NCBI GenBank assembly: GCA_039090855.1
Contig: CM077034.1
Span: forward strand, 231,015,005 to 231,079,004
DNA length: 64,000 nt
From: Macrothele yani
Taxonomy: Eukaryota > Arthropoda > Arachnida > Araneae > Macrothelidae
Direction of reading: 5' to 3'
Notes under the pieces: model-generated
What the model saw: only the letters and a program-made list of their open reading frames with translations
What the model was told of the DNA's origin: nothing
The model's database searches: none
Program-made: the position numbers and the translations under genes
Shown here: positions 1 to 10,540 of the stretch, piece after piece
Position numbering within the stretch: position 1 is the stretch's first letter
How the letters are laid out: each line of letters starts with the position of its first letter

Positions 1-530
1 TGTATAAGGCATGCTGCACCCAGCCAACAATCGAGCACCCACATTCGGTGATGTTATGGTCCTGTACTTAAACCAGTGGCGTTGGGTGTCTGCACATTGT
101 TGATGTCACATTGAATCGATCGAAATATGTGGATATCTTGGAGTCCAAACTTCTACCATCTGCACAAGACACGGGTTTGCAGAATTTTATCTCTCAGGAT
201 GATAACGCACCATGTCATCAGTCAAAGTTGGTTGACGAGTGGTTTAATCGCAAAGTTCTTGGGAGAAAAATGAATGGGAATCATGTTAATGATTTAAAAA
301 TTAAGCTTTATCGTGTGAGTGTCGTGCAGGAATTGAGAGCACTTGATAACGAAAGGACAATCAGTGAGGATCCATGGCCGCCCCGTGGTCCGGACTTGTC
401 TCCTCGAGACTTTTACCTATGCGGCTCGCTAAAAGGAATAGTCTACCACCACAACCCTCGATCGTTGGAAGAGTTAAAAACCAACATACGGCAAGAGATC
501 GCCTGCATTTCAGAACATTCTGCTTTTCCT
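1..530 (+). pseudogene. Transposase relic (IS630/Tc1/mariner superfamily), C-terminal half
   Basis: The plus strand reads as the catalytic half of a DDE transposase. From position 111 it has NRSKYVDILESKLLPS, then a second-aspartate motif (SQDDNAPCHQSKLVDEWF, about 200-245), then WPPRGPDLSPRDFYL (about 383-418) and SLEELKTNIRQEI (about 460-500). The order and motifs fit transposases of this superfamily that end in a tail like GGHFEHLL. The start lies before the window. Between the second and third motifs about 100 bases do not align with what I expect, so the copy is decayed or chimeric. The coding trace runs directly into the 55-bp array at 531. It is a relic, not an expressed gene. Confidence 0.75.
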
Positions 531-3500
531 GCGTCGAGGCAAGTGGCGGCCATTTCCAACTAGTACTTGGAAAGGTATAAAAATTGCGTCGAGGCAAGTG
601 ACGGCCATTTCCAACTCGTACTTGGAAAGGTATAAAAATTGCGTCGAGGCAAGTGGCGGCCATTTCCAACTCGTACTTGGAAAGGTATAAAAATTGCATC
701 GAGGCAAGTGGCGGCCATTTCCAACTCGTACTTGGAAAGGTATAAAAATTGCGTCGAGGCAAGTGGCGGCCATTTCCAACACATACTTGGAAAGGTATAA
801 AAATTGCTTCGAGGCAAGTGGCGGCCATTTCAACTCGTACTTGGAAAGGTATAAAAATTGCGTCGAGGCAAGTGGCGGCCATTTCCAACTCGTACTTGGA
901 AAGGTATACAAATTGCGTCGAGGCAAGTGGCGGCCATTTCCAACTCGTACTTGGAAAGGTATAAAAATTGCGTCGAGGCAAGTGGCGGCCATTTCCAACT
1001 AGTACGTGGAAAGGTATAAAATCGCGTCGAGGCAAGTGGCGGCCATTTCCAACTCGTACTTGGAAAGGTATAAAAATTGCGTCGAGGCAAGTGGCGGCCA
1101 TTTCCAACTCGTACTTGGAAGGGTATAAAAATTGCGTCGAGGCAAGTGGCGGCCATTTCCAACTCGTACTTGGAAAGGTATAAAAATTGCGTCGAGGCAA
1201 GTGGCGGCCATTTCCAACTCGTACTTGGAAAGGTATAAAAATTGCATCGAGGCAAGTGGCGGCCATTTCCAACTCGTACTTGGAAAGGTATAAAAATTGC
1301 GTCGAGGCAAGTGGCGGCCATTTCCAACTCGTACTTGGAAAGGTATAAAAATTGCGTCGAGGCGTGTGGCGGCCATTTCCAACTCGTACTTGGAAAGGTA
1401 TAAAAATTGCGTCGAAACAAGTGGCGGCCATTTCCAACTCGTACTTGGAAAGGTATAAAAATTGCGTCGAGGCAAGTGACGTCCATTTACAACTCGTACT
1501 TGGAAAGGTATAAAAATTGCGTCGAGGCAAGTGGCGGTCATTTCCAACTCGTACTTGGAAAGGTATAAAAATTGCGCCGAGGCAAGTGGCGGCCATTTAC
1601 AACTCGTACTTGGAAAGGTATAAAAACTGCGTCGAGGCAAGTGGCGGCCATTTCCAACTCGTACTTGGAAAGGTATAAAAATTGCGTCGAGGCAAGTGGC
1701 GGCCATTTCCAACTAGTACTTGGAAAGGTATAAAATTGCGTCGAGGCAAGTGGCGGCCATTTCCAACTCGTACTTGGAAAGGTATACAAATTGCGTCGAG
1801 GCAAGTGGCGGCCATTTCCAACTCGTACTTGGAAAGGTATAAAAATTGCGTCGAGGCAAGTGGCGGCCATTTCCAACTCGTACTTGGAAGGGTATAAAAA
1901 TTGCGTCGAGGCAAGTGGCGGCCATTTCCAACTCGTACTTGGAAAGGTATAAAAATTGCGTCGAGGCAAGTGGCGGCCATTTCCAACTCGTACTTGGAAA
2001 GGTATAAAAATTGCATCGAGGCAAGTGGCGGCCATTTCCAACTCGTACTTGGAAAGGTATAAAAATTGCGTCGAGGCAAGTGGCGGCCATTTCCAACTCG
2101 TACTTGGAAAGGTATAAAAATTGCGTCGAGGCAAGTGGCGGCCATTTCCAACTCGTACTTGGAAAGGTATAAAAATTGCGTCGAGGCAAGTGGCGGCCAT
2201 TTCCAAATCGTACTTGGAAGGGTATAAAAATTGCGTCGAGGCAAGTGGCGGCCATTTCCAACTCGTACTTGGAAAGGTATAAAAATTGCGTCGAGGCAAG
2301 TGGCGGCCATTTCCAACTCGTACTTGGAAAGGTATAAAAATTGCGTCGAGGCAAGTGGCGGCCATTTCCAACTCGTACTTGGAAAGGTATAAAAATTGCA
2401 TCGAGGCAAGTGGCGGCCATTTCCAACTCGTACTTGGAAAGGTATAAAAATTGCGTCGAGGCAAGTGGCGGCCATTTCCAACTCGTACTTGGAAAGGTAT
2501 AAAAATTGCGTCGAGGCAAGTGGCGGCCATTTCCAACTCGTACTTGGAAAGGTATAAAAATTGCGTCGAGGCAAGTGGCGGCCATTTCCAAATCGTACTT
2601 GGAAGGGTATAAAAATTGCGTCGAGGCAAGTGGCGGCCATTTCCAACTCGTACTTGGAAAGGTATAAAAATTGCGTCGAGGCAAGTGGCGGCCATTTCCA
2701 ACTCGTACTTGGAAAGGTATAAAAATTGCGTCGAGGCAAGTGGCGGCCATTTCCAACTCGTACTTGGAAAGGTATAAAAATTGCGTCGAGGCGTGTGGCG
2801 GCCATTTCCAACTCGTACTTGGAAAGGTATAAAAATTGCGTCGAAACAAGTGGCGGCCATTTCCAACTCGTACTTGGAAAGGTATAAAAATTGCGTCGAG
2901 GCAAGTGACGTCCATTTACAACTCGTACTTGGAAAGGTATAAAAATTGCGTCGAGGCAAGTGGCGGTCATTTCCAACTCGTACTTGGAAAGGTATAAAAA
3001 TTGCGCCGAGGCATGTGGCGGCCATTTACAACTCGTACTTGGAAAGGTATAAAAACTGCGTCGAGGCAAGTGGCGGCCATTTCCAACTCGTACTTGGAAA
3101 GGTATAAAAATTGCGTCGAGGCAAGTGGCGGCCATTTCCAACTAGTACTTGGAAAGGTATACAAATTGCGTCGAGGCAAGTGGCGGCCATTTCCAACTCG
3201 TACTTGGAAAGGTATAAAAATTGCGTCGAGGCAAGTGGCGGCCATTTCCAACTCGTACTTGGAAGGGTATAAAAATTGCGTCGAGGCAAGTGGCGGCCAT
3301 TTCCAACTCGTACTTGGAAAGGTATAAAAATTGCGTCGAGGCAAGTGGCGGCCATTTCGAACTCGTACTTGGAAAGGTATAAAAATTGCATCGAGGCAAG
3401 TGGCGGCCATTTCCAACTCGTACTTGGAAAGGTATATAAATTGCGTCGAGGCAAGTGGCGGCCATTTCCAACTCGTACTTGGAAAGGTATAAAAATTGCG

Positions 3501-4108
3501 TCGAGGCGTGTGGCGGCCATTTCCAACTCGTACTTGGAAAGGTATAAAAATTGCGTCGAAACAAGTGGCGGCCATTTTCAACTCGTACTTGGAAAGGTAT
3601 AAAAATTGCGTCGAGGCAAGTGACGTCCATTTACAACTCGTTCTTGGAAAGGTATAAAAATTGCGTCGAGGCAAGTGGCGGTCATTTCCAACTCGTACTT
3701 GGAAAGGTATAAAAACTGCGTCGAGGCAAGTGGCGGCCATTTCCAACTCGTACTTGGAAAGGTATAAAAATTACGTGGAGGCAAGTGGCGGCCATTTCCA
3801 ACTCGTACTTGGAAAGGTATAAAAATTGCGTCGAGGCAAGTGGCGGCCATTTCCAACTCGTACTTGGAAAGGTATAAAAATTGCGTCGAGGCAAGTGGCG
3901 GCCATTTCCAACTCATACTTGGAAAGGTATAAAAAATGCGTCGAGGCAAGTGGCGGCCATTTCCAACTCATACTTGGAAAGGTATAAAAAATTGCGTCGA
4001 GGCAAGTGGCGGCCATTTCCAACTCATACTTGGAAAGGTATAAAAATTGCATCGAGGCAAGTGGCGGCCATTTCCAAATCATACTTTGGAAAGGTATAAA
4101 AAAATTCT
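531..4108. repeat. 55-bp tandem array (about 65 copies) inside a transposon
   Basis: Consecutive units start every 55 bases (for example 531, 586, 641). The unit begins GCGTCGAGGCAAGTGGCGGC and ends with AAAGGTATAAAAATT. One plus-strand frame reads CVEASGGHFQLVLGKV, which resembles the tail of the transposase family found just to the left. Variant units recur in order about 1,429 bp apart (1486 and 2915; 1596 and 3025) and again about 715 bp later (3630), so there is higher-order duplication. The unit has few stops in any frame, which gives long open frames on both strands; these are repeat artefacts. Confidence 0.95.
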
Positions 4109-4402
4109 GACAAACGTGCCAGTTGTTAACATTGCAACCTTTTTCAATAATCTATATTTTGAGGATACTCACCTTTATTCCCTAAATCTTTTAGGAGGTT
4201 TTCGTCTCTACACATTTCCAACAGGTATTTTTCTTAGTTACATCGCGGTTCAAGGCCGCCAAAAACAAAGCAAAACAGTATTTTTAACTTGAAAAGTTAA
4301 AAATACCGATTATGTACCTTACAAAATGTAACTGAAATGTACGGTACATTATGACCAAATAAAATTGTACAACTGTCTTGCATTTATATGCACCACCCTG
4401 TA
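4109..4402 (+). mobile_element. 3' end of the transposon that carries the 55-bp array
   Basis: The last array unit degrades at about 4090-4108 into AT-rich non-coding DNA with an AATAAA at about 4359. The segment ends with CACCACCCTGTA (4391-4402), a terminal sequence I associate with this group of arthropod transposons. I infer that it closes the element whose transposase relic is at 1-530. The matching left end is outside the window. Confidence 0.5.
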
Positions 4403-4814
4403 CAGGATCTAGAAGATCTACATTTCATTTTTCTTTGCTGAGGACACAGTGTTCTCAGGTCCAAATATGATGGACATGCTGTAGGTCTTTGTTTTCCATA
4501 TTTCCGAGCTTATTCATTGGAAGACAATTCAGCTTCCCTTCAAAGAATCTTAGGTGACTGTTGTGATACGTTCGCAGTTTTTTCATTTTTCAGGCAAATT
4601 GACTTTCTTAAACTAATCTAAATTACCAAGCTTTTATCGTTCTTGTTTTTCAGTTGTCCTACTCCGCCGTGCTTCTTATTACTCTTCCTAGCTTTTAACT
4701 TGTTTTCTTTAATTGCTTCGTGATTGGCGCTCTTTAGGCAGACCTGGCCCTTGCGCCATTAAAATACACCAACCAACCAACCAACCTTCCTAATATCTCA
4801 TCTGGATTAGACTG
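4403..4814. other. Intronic DNA without recognised genes
   Basis: I see no coding trace. A short CAAC repeat lies at about 4769-4785. Confidence 0.6.
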
Positions 4815-5095
4815 TCTTTTTCCAGCAAGATGGAGCTCTCCATCACACCGTGGAGCAGCCGTACAGGGATTCCTAAATATCACGTTCAACGACAACTATT
4901 GTGGTTGCTGTGAGCCCATTACATGGTTTGTAAATTCTCTTGGTATAATACCCTTGATTTTTGTGTGTATGGAGTTTCATGAAGAACACAGTGACCTCAG
5001 AACCTTGAGGACAAAGCAGAACATTTCAGCAACATTCATGGAATCATTCTCCTAATGTCGGAAAACACATGGAAAGATTTGGGTGCTCAGTGTGA
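4815..5095 (+). pseudogene. Second transposase fragment (DDE C-terminal part)
   Basis: Around 4822-4860 the plus strand spells the second-aspartate region (TTTTCCAGCAAGATGGAGC, readable as FQQDGA followed by PSHHTVEQ in a shifted frame). It continues through FLNITFNDNY and a region corresponding to PLDF.FLWGF.KN.VY, and ends near 5090 in a weak match to the C-terminal helix. Several frameshifts and stops interrupt it. It belongs to the same broad transposase group as 1-530 and 44077-47345, but only about 90 codons remain. Confidence 0.6.
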
Positions 5096-5099
5096 AGTA

Positions 5100-6345
5100 C
5101 ACTGAAGTGCCAGAAAAACTGGTACAGACGAGCTTATGCAAAATACATAGCAACGTCCGCTATGCGCGTACTCTGTTGCGTCCGTCAGTGCGTATATAAA
5201 TCGATAGACATCCTTGCCAGCTGTCAGGGCTGTTTTCGGCATGAGAATGACAAGTAATAACGATTTAAGCGATTTTTAACTCGGGGTCATAGTTGGCGCT
5301 CGTGAGATGGGCCACAGTATTTTGGAGGTAGAAACGAAGTTCGGATTCTCACGGACGACCATTGCAAGGGTGTACCGTGACTACAAGAATTCCGGCAAAA
5401 CCTCCAACCTACGATACCATTGTGGCCGTAAAAAGACATTGGGTGAACGTGACCATCGTTGGCTGTCAGGAATCGTTTCGCGTGACACTCTCGCAGGTAT
5501 AATCGGAATTCAATGCTGGAGCCTCAACAAGCATCAGCGTCCGGACTGTGCAACATACCCTGCACAATATGAGCTTTGGGAGACGACGCCCAACTTGAGT
5601 TCCCCTTGGGTGCACGACACAGAGCCATGCGCCTCGCTTGGGCATGGCAATACCGCCACTGGACACTTGATGACTGGAAACAAGTAGCCTGGTCTGACGC
5701 GTTTCCTACTGTATCTGGCAGATAGAAGGATTCGTGTGTGGCGCAAACCCCATGAAGCCATGCATCCTGCCTGTCGACAGGGAACTGTACCGGCTGGTGG
5801 GGTGTCTGTAATGGTATGGGATGTGCTTAGCTGGACTTCACTGGGACCCCTTGTACGTCTGCAAACGTCTGTGACCGGACAACGCTTGTGTGCACATCCT
5901 TTCTGACGAGATACACCCGTTCATGTCCTGCATTCATGCTGATGGGTTGGGCCTGTTCCAACAGGACAATGCACCTCCACACAAGTATCAGGATGCCACA
6001 TTATGGTTAGAGAAGCATTCATCTGAGTTTGAGGTGTTGCCATTACCACCCAAGTCCCCAGATCTGAACGTGATAGAACACATTTGGGATGCCTTGCATT
6101 ACGCTAACGAACACAGGAATCCGAGATGTCGGAATACACTCGAATTGTGGAACGCTCTAAAGAAAGTATGGTGTGCATTGCCTACAGCATATTTCCAGAA
6201 GCTAGTGGAGTCCATGCCCCGTCGTATTTCTGCAGTCCTGCACTCCCGTGTGGGACCTACCAAGTATTAGACTCAAGAGTGTCACATGAGTGTCTTGCTA
6301 CACTCTTTTCATCACCTATAACGTTTAAAAACACATGACGTGTAG
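5100..6345 (+). mobile_element. Tc1-like transposon, 3' end not resolved
   Basis: The element starts at a TA dinucleotide (5098-5099) with CACTGAAGTGCCAGAAAAAC, a typical Tc1 inverted-repeat start. I find no matching inverted repeat at the right side, so the 3' limit is set just after the transposase stop. Confidence 0.75.
5241..6270 (+). pseudogene. Tc1-like transposase, frameshifted
   Basis: Translation starts plausibly at ATG 5241 (MRMTSNNDLSDF), followed by a stop at about 5277 where the family has a sense codon. The helix-turn-helix region follows (GVIVGAREMGHSILEVETKF, FGFSRTTIARVYRDY). The middle is broken by frameshifts between about 5500 and 5890. The last part is in one frame: FQQDNAPPHK (second catalytic aspartate), PPKSPDLNVIEHIWDAL (catalytic glutamate) and a normal C-terminus ending VGPTKY with stop TAG at 6268-6270. 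The length of about 340 codons is normal for Tc1. The gene is dead. Confidence 0.85.
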
Positions 6346-7163
6346 AATTTTTTTGTTGTTGTAGGTTCGTTAGTTACCTCTGAACCTCTTGAGCACAGCG
6401 TTATTTCCTTTGTCCAAGGGTCATATTCTGTGCCTTTGCAATATGAACATTTCTCATGCGCTGAAATTCAGCTTCAATATATTGTGGCAACATATTACTT
6501 CAACAATCACGAAAATAACAAATATCAGCCTTTCTTTCCACTGTACTGCTTTTTGTCTCTCTCTTTTTTTCTGGGATATTCGGCATTGCGGCAGTTAACT
6601 TCTTGTCTTTCGACTGCAGTGCATTGTTTCTGCCTTGCTCGATCGCAATTGGCTTTGTGGCATTTAGTTTCAATCTCTTCATCTAAAGAAAGAGGTAACT
6701 TTCTTTTTTGATGCGGCATAGTCGAGGTTTAAAACAACAGTCAGGTTCGCGAAGGACAGTAACATTCGTCCTTGCCTTACTTAGCGCCAGTAAAGTAGAA
6801 CATCTTACAACTTTACCAACTGTGTGCTTCCACTTCCATCGCACCTGGGGAAAAACAAAAAAACTTCGAATGAAAGAAAAAAGTTGTAAACAAAACATTA
6901 AACAGCAACAGCAACAGTTACAGATAACATGGTATGAACACCAGAATATAAATGCTCATCTTCTTCTGTTAAGCAGTTGTTTGTTTATGGTTAAAAAGTG
7001 ATCTACGTCATTGCAAGTTTTGCCTTTTATATAGTAAGATTACATGTGACGTACCATGCCATTCCATATCATACCATTTGTATGTTTTCTTACCCAAATG
7101 GATCATAATGTATTTCTATTTTTCTGTTGCATTCTAGTAAAACTATGTTATATGTATCATATA
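6346..7163. other. Intronic DNA without recognised genes
   Basis: About 800 bases with no coding trace, structural RNA or repeat that I can support. Short open frames here show no family motif. The last bases (7150-7163) may belong to the SINE-B-like sequence that continues at 8593 beyond the inserted Tc1. Confidence 0.6.
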
Positions 7164-7212
7164 CACTATCTACCAACAAGTAATTGGACACCTGTGATAG
7201 CAAAGGAAAACG

Positions 7213-7422
7213 CCGCCACGGTGGCGCAGTGGTCTAAGCGATGGCCTCTGATCATTCGTCCGAAAGGGGTCCGGGTTCGAATTCCGGTCAGGCATGGATG
7301 TTGTGTTTGTCTTACGGCACTGGCTCTCCCCTTCCCTGGATCCAGTGACCCTAAATTAGGGACGGGCGACTGCTTATAACCCATTGAGTTGCTCACGGTT
7401 GTCGTTAAACCTACGATAAAAA
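7213..7422 (+). mobile_element. SINE-A copy with target-site duplication
   Basis: This is a tRNA-derived SINE. Its head has an A box (TGGCGCAGTGG) and a B box (GGTTCGAATTCC), followed by the family body (TGGATGTTGTGTTTGTCTTA onwards) and a tail ending in CTACGATAAAAA. It is flanked by a perfect 14-bp direct repeat, AGCAAAGGAAAACG, at 7199-7212 and 7423-7436, so it inserted into the Tc1 element by target-primed reverse transcription. Confidence 0.93.
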
Positions 7423-7450
7423 AGCAAAGGAAAACGAAGTTTATTCACCT

Positions 7451-8467
7451 TCAATAGTTGGTGGAGCCCTCACGAGCGGCGATTACAAGTGCGACCCTTC
7501 GGGACGTACTCTCAACCAGGCGTTGTACGCCGGCTAACGGTATTTATTTCCACTCGGCTTGGAGAAGACAGGTCAGTTCCTTCACCGATTTCGGACGGTG
7601 GGGGCACCCCTTAAGTCGACGCTCCAACTCGTCCCAGAGGTGATCGATAGGGTTAAGGTCCGGGCTCTGCGCAGGCCAGTCCATTCGATTAACCCCACTG
7701 TCACCATACCAAGCCATAGTAGACCTCGCAACATGACAGGTGGCATTGTCATCCTGAAAGTAACATGGGTCCACCCCGTAAAACTGCCACAACGTAAGAA
7801 GCGGATGGTCATCCAAAATGGTGCAGTAGGTCTCGGCGTTGAGTCTACCAGGAATTGCGACCAAGTGCCATAACAGGAGAAACACCCCCATGGCATAATT
7901 CCACCGCCGCCGAACTTCACAGTTGGCACAATACATTCCGGCAGGAGGCGTTCTCCAGGCAGACGCCAAACCCAGACCCTGCCATCCGAACGGTAGAGGG
8001 TGATCCTTGATTCGTCGCTCCAGAGAACCTGTTTCCACTGTTCAACGGTCCACTGTAGACGTTCTTCGCACCACGTTAGCCGAGCAGCGCTATTGGACTT
8101 GGTGATCAAAGGTTTGTGGACGGCAGCACGTCCATGATAACCGAGCAGATGGGCTTCCTTACGGATGGTATTCATCAAAAGTACACTCCCGGATGCCAGT
8201 TGAAACTCCTTGCGGATGTGGCCCATCGATTTGGTGCGGTTCTTCCGAATTTCTCTGGCCAGAACCCGTCTGTCTCTAACTCCCGGTTTTGTGGGTCTGC
8301 CGGGTCGTGGGACATTCCGACAGTCACCTCTCATCTTCCACTTGCCAATCACGTAGGCCACTGTCGATTTTGGGTACTTCAACTCGCTGGATATGTCATC
8401 GGCCATTTCTGTGATACCCGACGATTACACCTTTCTCGAAATCAGAGAGCTCCGAACTGCGTGGCAT
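7451..8467 (-). pseudogene. Tc1-like transposase, nearly full length but broken
   Basis: On the minus strand the reading starts at ATG 8467 (MPRSSELSDFEKGVIVGYHR). A frameshift near 8400 leads into the paired helix-turn-helix region and GRPTKPGVRDRR. The first catalytic aspartate is in VLWSDESRITLYRSDG and the GGGGIMPWGCFS motif follows. A second frameshift near 7880 leads to CYFQDDNATCHVARS (second aspartate) and DLNPIDHLWDELERR, where the usual catalytic glutamate is replaced by aspartate. An in-frame stop at about 7544 follows AEWK. The normal tail (IPLAGVQRLVES and on to EGSTNY) continues to stop 7451-7453. Confidence 0.88.
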
Positions 8468-8592
8468 CTTGCATGCGACTGGTTGCGTTGTTGTTTCCCA
8501 ACACGATATTTAACGGCGGCGGCAGTGACGTGTATCAGGACCGCAGATATCGTCGATTGCAGGGGTGTCCAATTACTTGTCGGTAGATAGCG

Positions 8593-8874
8593 TATTTGTA
8601 AAACGAATTTCTCTGAAGAAATAACTCTTCATTTATACATGGTAGGCATTTAACGCTGACGTGTCTCTGCACACATCCACAATCGCCAAATCATGGCTAA
8701 AGGATTCCACGTATTATTGGCATATTTTCACTGTATTCCATGTAACCACTTCCTTCAGAAAACTGGAAAATTTTCGTAATCCTGGAGCGGGAATCGAACC
8801 CGCACCTCCCGATTTCCGGTTGAGCATGCTAGTCATTACACTACCCAGGTCAAAGAAATTCCAAGCAACTGAAC
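8593..8874 (-). mobile_element. SINE-B copy (tRNA-derived)
   Basis: On the minus strand the head reads CCTGGGTAGTGTAATGACTA and later GGTGCGGGTTCGATTCCCGC, a tRNA-like A and B box pair. It is followed by a tail (GAAAATTTTCCAGTTTTCTG and beyond) that is shared with 16787-16975. Both copies begin with TTCAGTTGCTTGGAATTT. Part of the longer tail recurs at 13913-14070. I do not see a clear target-site duplication. Confidence 0.75.
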
Positions 8875-9049
8875 ATCCACTATATTGACAAAAGTCACTG
8901 GATGCCTAGAAGAGAAACGCAGCTTAACATTTATTGACATACATTAGTATGGTGTCAGTCAACCTTTGTCTTTAATGCATGCACTGACCCATTGAGACAT
9001 GCTTTCGACAAGGTTTTGGAACACAGCGATAGGTATGCGCTTCCATTTA

Positions 9050-9417
9050 GTACATAATGCTGCTGTTAACTGTTGCTTAGTAGTAGGCTTGGTTCCAAAC
9101 TACTTATGCAGTGCTCTAATTCATCCCATAAGTGCTCTATGGGATTAAAATCAGAGATCTGTGCTGGCCAGTCCACACATGATACAGAATTATCGTCAAA
9201 CCACGCCGTAACAGTCCTTGCTGTATGGCTTCGTGCATTATCCTGCTGGTTCCAACAAAGCTCGGTTCTATAGCATTGCCACAGAGTTGCTAGGGCCATA
9301 ATTTTCTAGAATACCGAGGTAGATGTGCTGGTTAACAGGTTTGTCCACGATAACCAATGAGCCGGTACCATACCACGAAAAACACCCCCACCTTGACCGG
9401 AGGAACGTTACACTGTC
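9050..9417 (-). pseudogene. Tc1-like transposase, C-terminal part
   Basis: The minus strand shows RWGCFSWYGTGSLVIVDKPV (about 9400-9340). After frameshifts come NQQDNARSHTARTVTAWFDD (second catalytic aspartate), VDWPAQISDFNPIEHLWDEL (catalytic glutamate) and a truncated end. It completes the N-terminal part at 12196-12902. The two parts were separated by insertion near the GGGG motif. Confidence 0.8.
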
Positions 9418-9453
9418 GTAAATAGCGGGGATAACTTATACAATGGAAGCACT

Positions 9454-10278
9454 ATAACGAAGTAAATTTCTCCGTCATTTTTGGTCTACGCCGGGATTCA
9501 AACCCGAGTCCACTTATTCCGGAACAAGTCGCTCTACCAACTGAGCTACGCAGACAGTCATTCTGATTGCTATCTGCCTTTATGTCGTGTACGTCCTGCT
9601 GGAAGGTACGTCACATCTACCCCCCCCTCCCGAAAGAGGGCCGGGGGCATGGCCAACGGTTCAGCCGTGACCATAAACCGTTGCAGGCAGCCATCCATTG
9701 TAGAACGTGCACTTGAGAACTCCCAATCAGTCTGGTGTGTGGAATGCAACGTCACACATTTTTATTTTTCGAAGCGCTGGAGAAGGAATTCTCTGATTTT
9801 TCCTGTCTCGCGGTGTGGAAAGAACATCACACCATTGCGATAATTTTGAACGGTCGGGTCATCCGGATAGTTCGGGCGCCATTATAACGCAGTAAATTTC
9901 TCCGTCCTTTTTTGGTCTACGCTGGGATTCGAACCCGAGTCCGCTTATTCCGGAACAAGTCGCTCTACGCCGCCCCGGTGGCGCAGTGGTCTAAGGCGCT
10001 GGCCTCTGATCATTCGTCCGTGAGGGGTCTGGGTTCGAGTCCCGGTGAGGCATGGATGTTGTGTTTGTCTTACGGCACTGGATCTCCCCTTCCCTGGAAC
10101 CAGTGACCCTAAATTAGGGACGGGCGACTGCTTATAGCCCATTGAGTTGCTCACGGTGGTCGTTAAACCTCCAATCAAAAAAAAAATCAAGTCGCTCTAC
10201 CAACTGAGCTACGCAGACGTTTATTGTGACTGCAATCTGCCTTTATGTCGTGTGCGCCCTGCTGACAGGTACGTCACA
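9454..10278 (-). mobile_element. TRIM-like element, complete single copy (LTR-internal-LTR)
   Basis: Read on the minus strand: a 5' LTR at 10278-9883 (about 164 bp after removing a nested SINE), a primer binding site at 9881-9870 (TGGCGCCCGAAC, the complement of a Lys-tRNA 3' end), an internal region to about 9616 ending in a G-rich purine tract, and a 3' LTR at 9615-9454 (162 bp). Each LTR starts TGTGACGTACC, ends TTCG or TGCG plus TTAT, and contains a tRNA-like domain. The flanks carry a matching core GCAC (9449-9452 and 10279-10282). The internal region is about 100 bp longer than in the other two clusters and encodes no recognisable Gag or Pol. Confidence 0.82.
9969..10187 (+). mobile_element. 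SINE-A copy nested in the 5' LTR of a TRIM-like element
   Basis: Full-length SINE-A with head (GCCGCCCCGGTGGCGCAGTG), body and A-rich tail. It is flanked by a perfect 13-bp repeat, CAAGTCGCTCTAC, at 9956-9968 and 10188-10200. The duplicated target is part of the tRNA-like domain of the LTR, so the SINE is younger than the LTR element. Confidence 0.95.
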
Positions 10279-10283
10279 GCACA

Positions 10284-10540
10284 TACAGGAGCATTAACCA
10301 TAGAATTTTAGAGCATAAAAAAGACGTTTCGAAAGCCAATCCTAATACTGCCATGTCTATTTTGACAACGGAAGACACTTCTGCAGTTCCCCACTGAAAC
10401 GAAGCAAAACCAATTGCTTCTTTTGACAATCGTTTTGCCCTCCGTTACCGTGAAAGCCTGGAAATTATTTTCAACTCAATGACTTGCAATTCCGAATCTC
10501 CTCTCTACATTCCGATGATCTGGAGATCAATTCTAAGTTT
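10284..10540 (+). pseudogene. Penelope-like element fragment (near the GIY-YIG domain)
   Basis: In the plus strand a frame reads EHKKDVSKANPNTAMSIL and later FDNRFALRYRESLEIIFNSM, then IPMIWRSIL. This pattern (EHK, then a short basic stretch, then a hydrophobic end) resembles the region after the GIY-YIG motif in Penelope-like elements. It is interrupted at 10541 by a TRIM-like cluster and seems to continue at 11990-12190. The similarity is by eye only. Confidence 0.45.

Larger units (their letters stand above)
7164..8592 (-). mobile_element. Tc1-like transposon with both inverted repeats
   Basis: The left end CACTATCTACCAACAAGTAA (7164-7183) and the right end, reading TTACTTGTCGGTAGATAGCG into 8592, are inverted repeats of about 30 bp with few mismatches. 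Both sit at TA target dinucleotides (7162-7163 and 8593-8594). Subtracting the nested SINE leaves about 1.2 kb, a normal Tc1 size. The flanking sequence resembles an uninterrupted stretch at about 13917, TCATATATTCGAGAAAGGAA, which suggests insertion at a TA inside another repeat. Confidence 0.9.

Noticed and set aside
510..3950. Long open frames across the 55-bp array, up to about 510 codons
   Set aside because: The unit has few stops in any frame, so long frames on both strands are expected. They have no start context and no variation pattern of a protein.
6389..7001. Short open frames between the two Tc1 copies
   Set aside because: No motif, no splice context and no similarity to each other; they look like chance frames in intron DNA.
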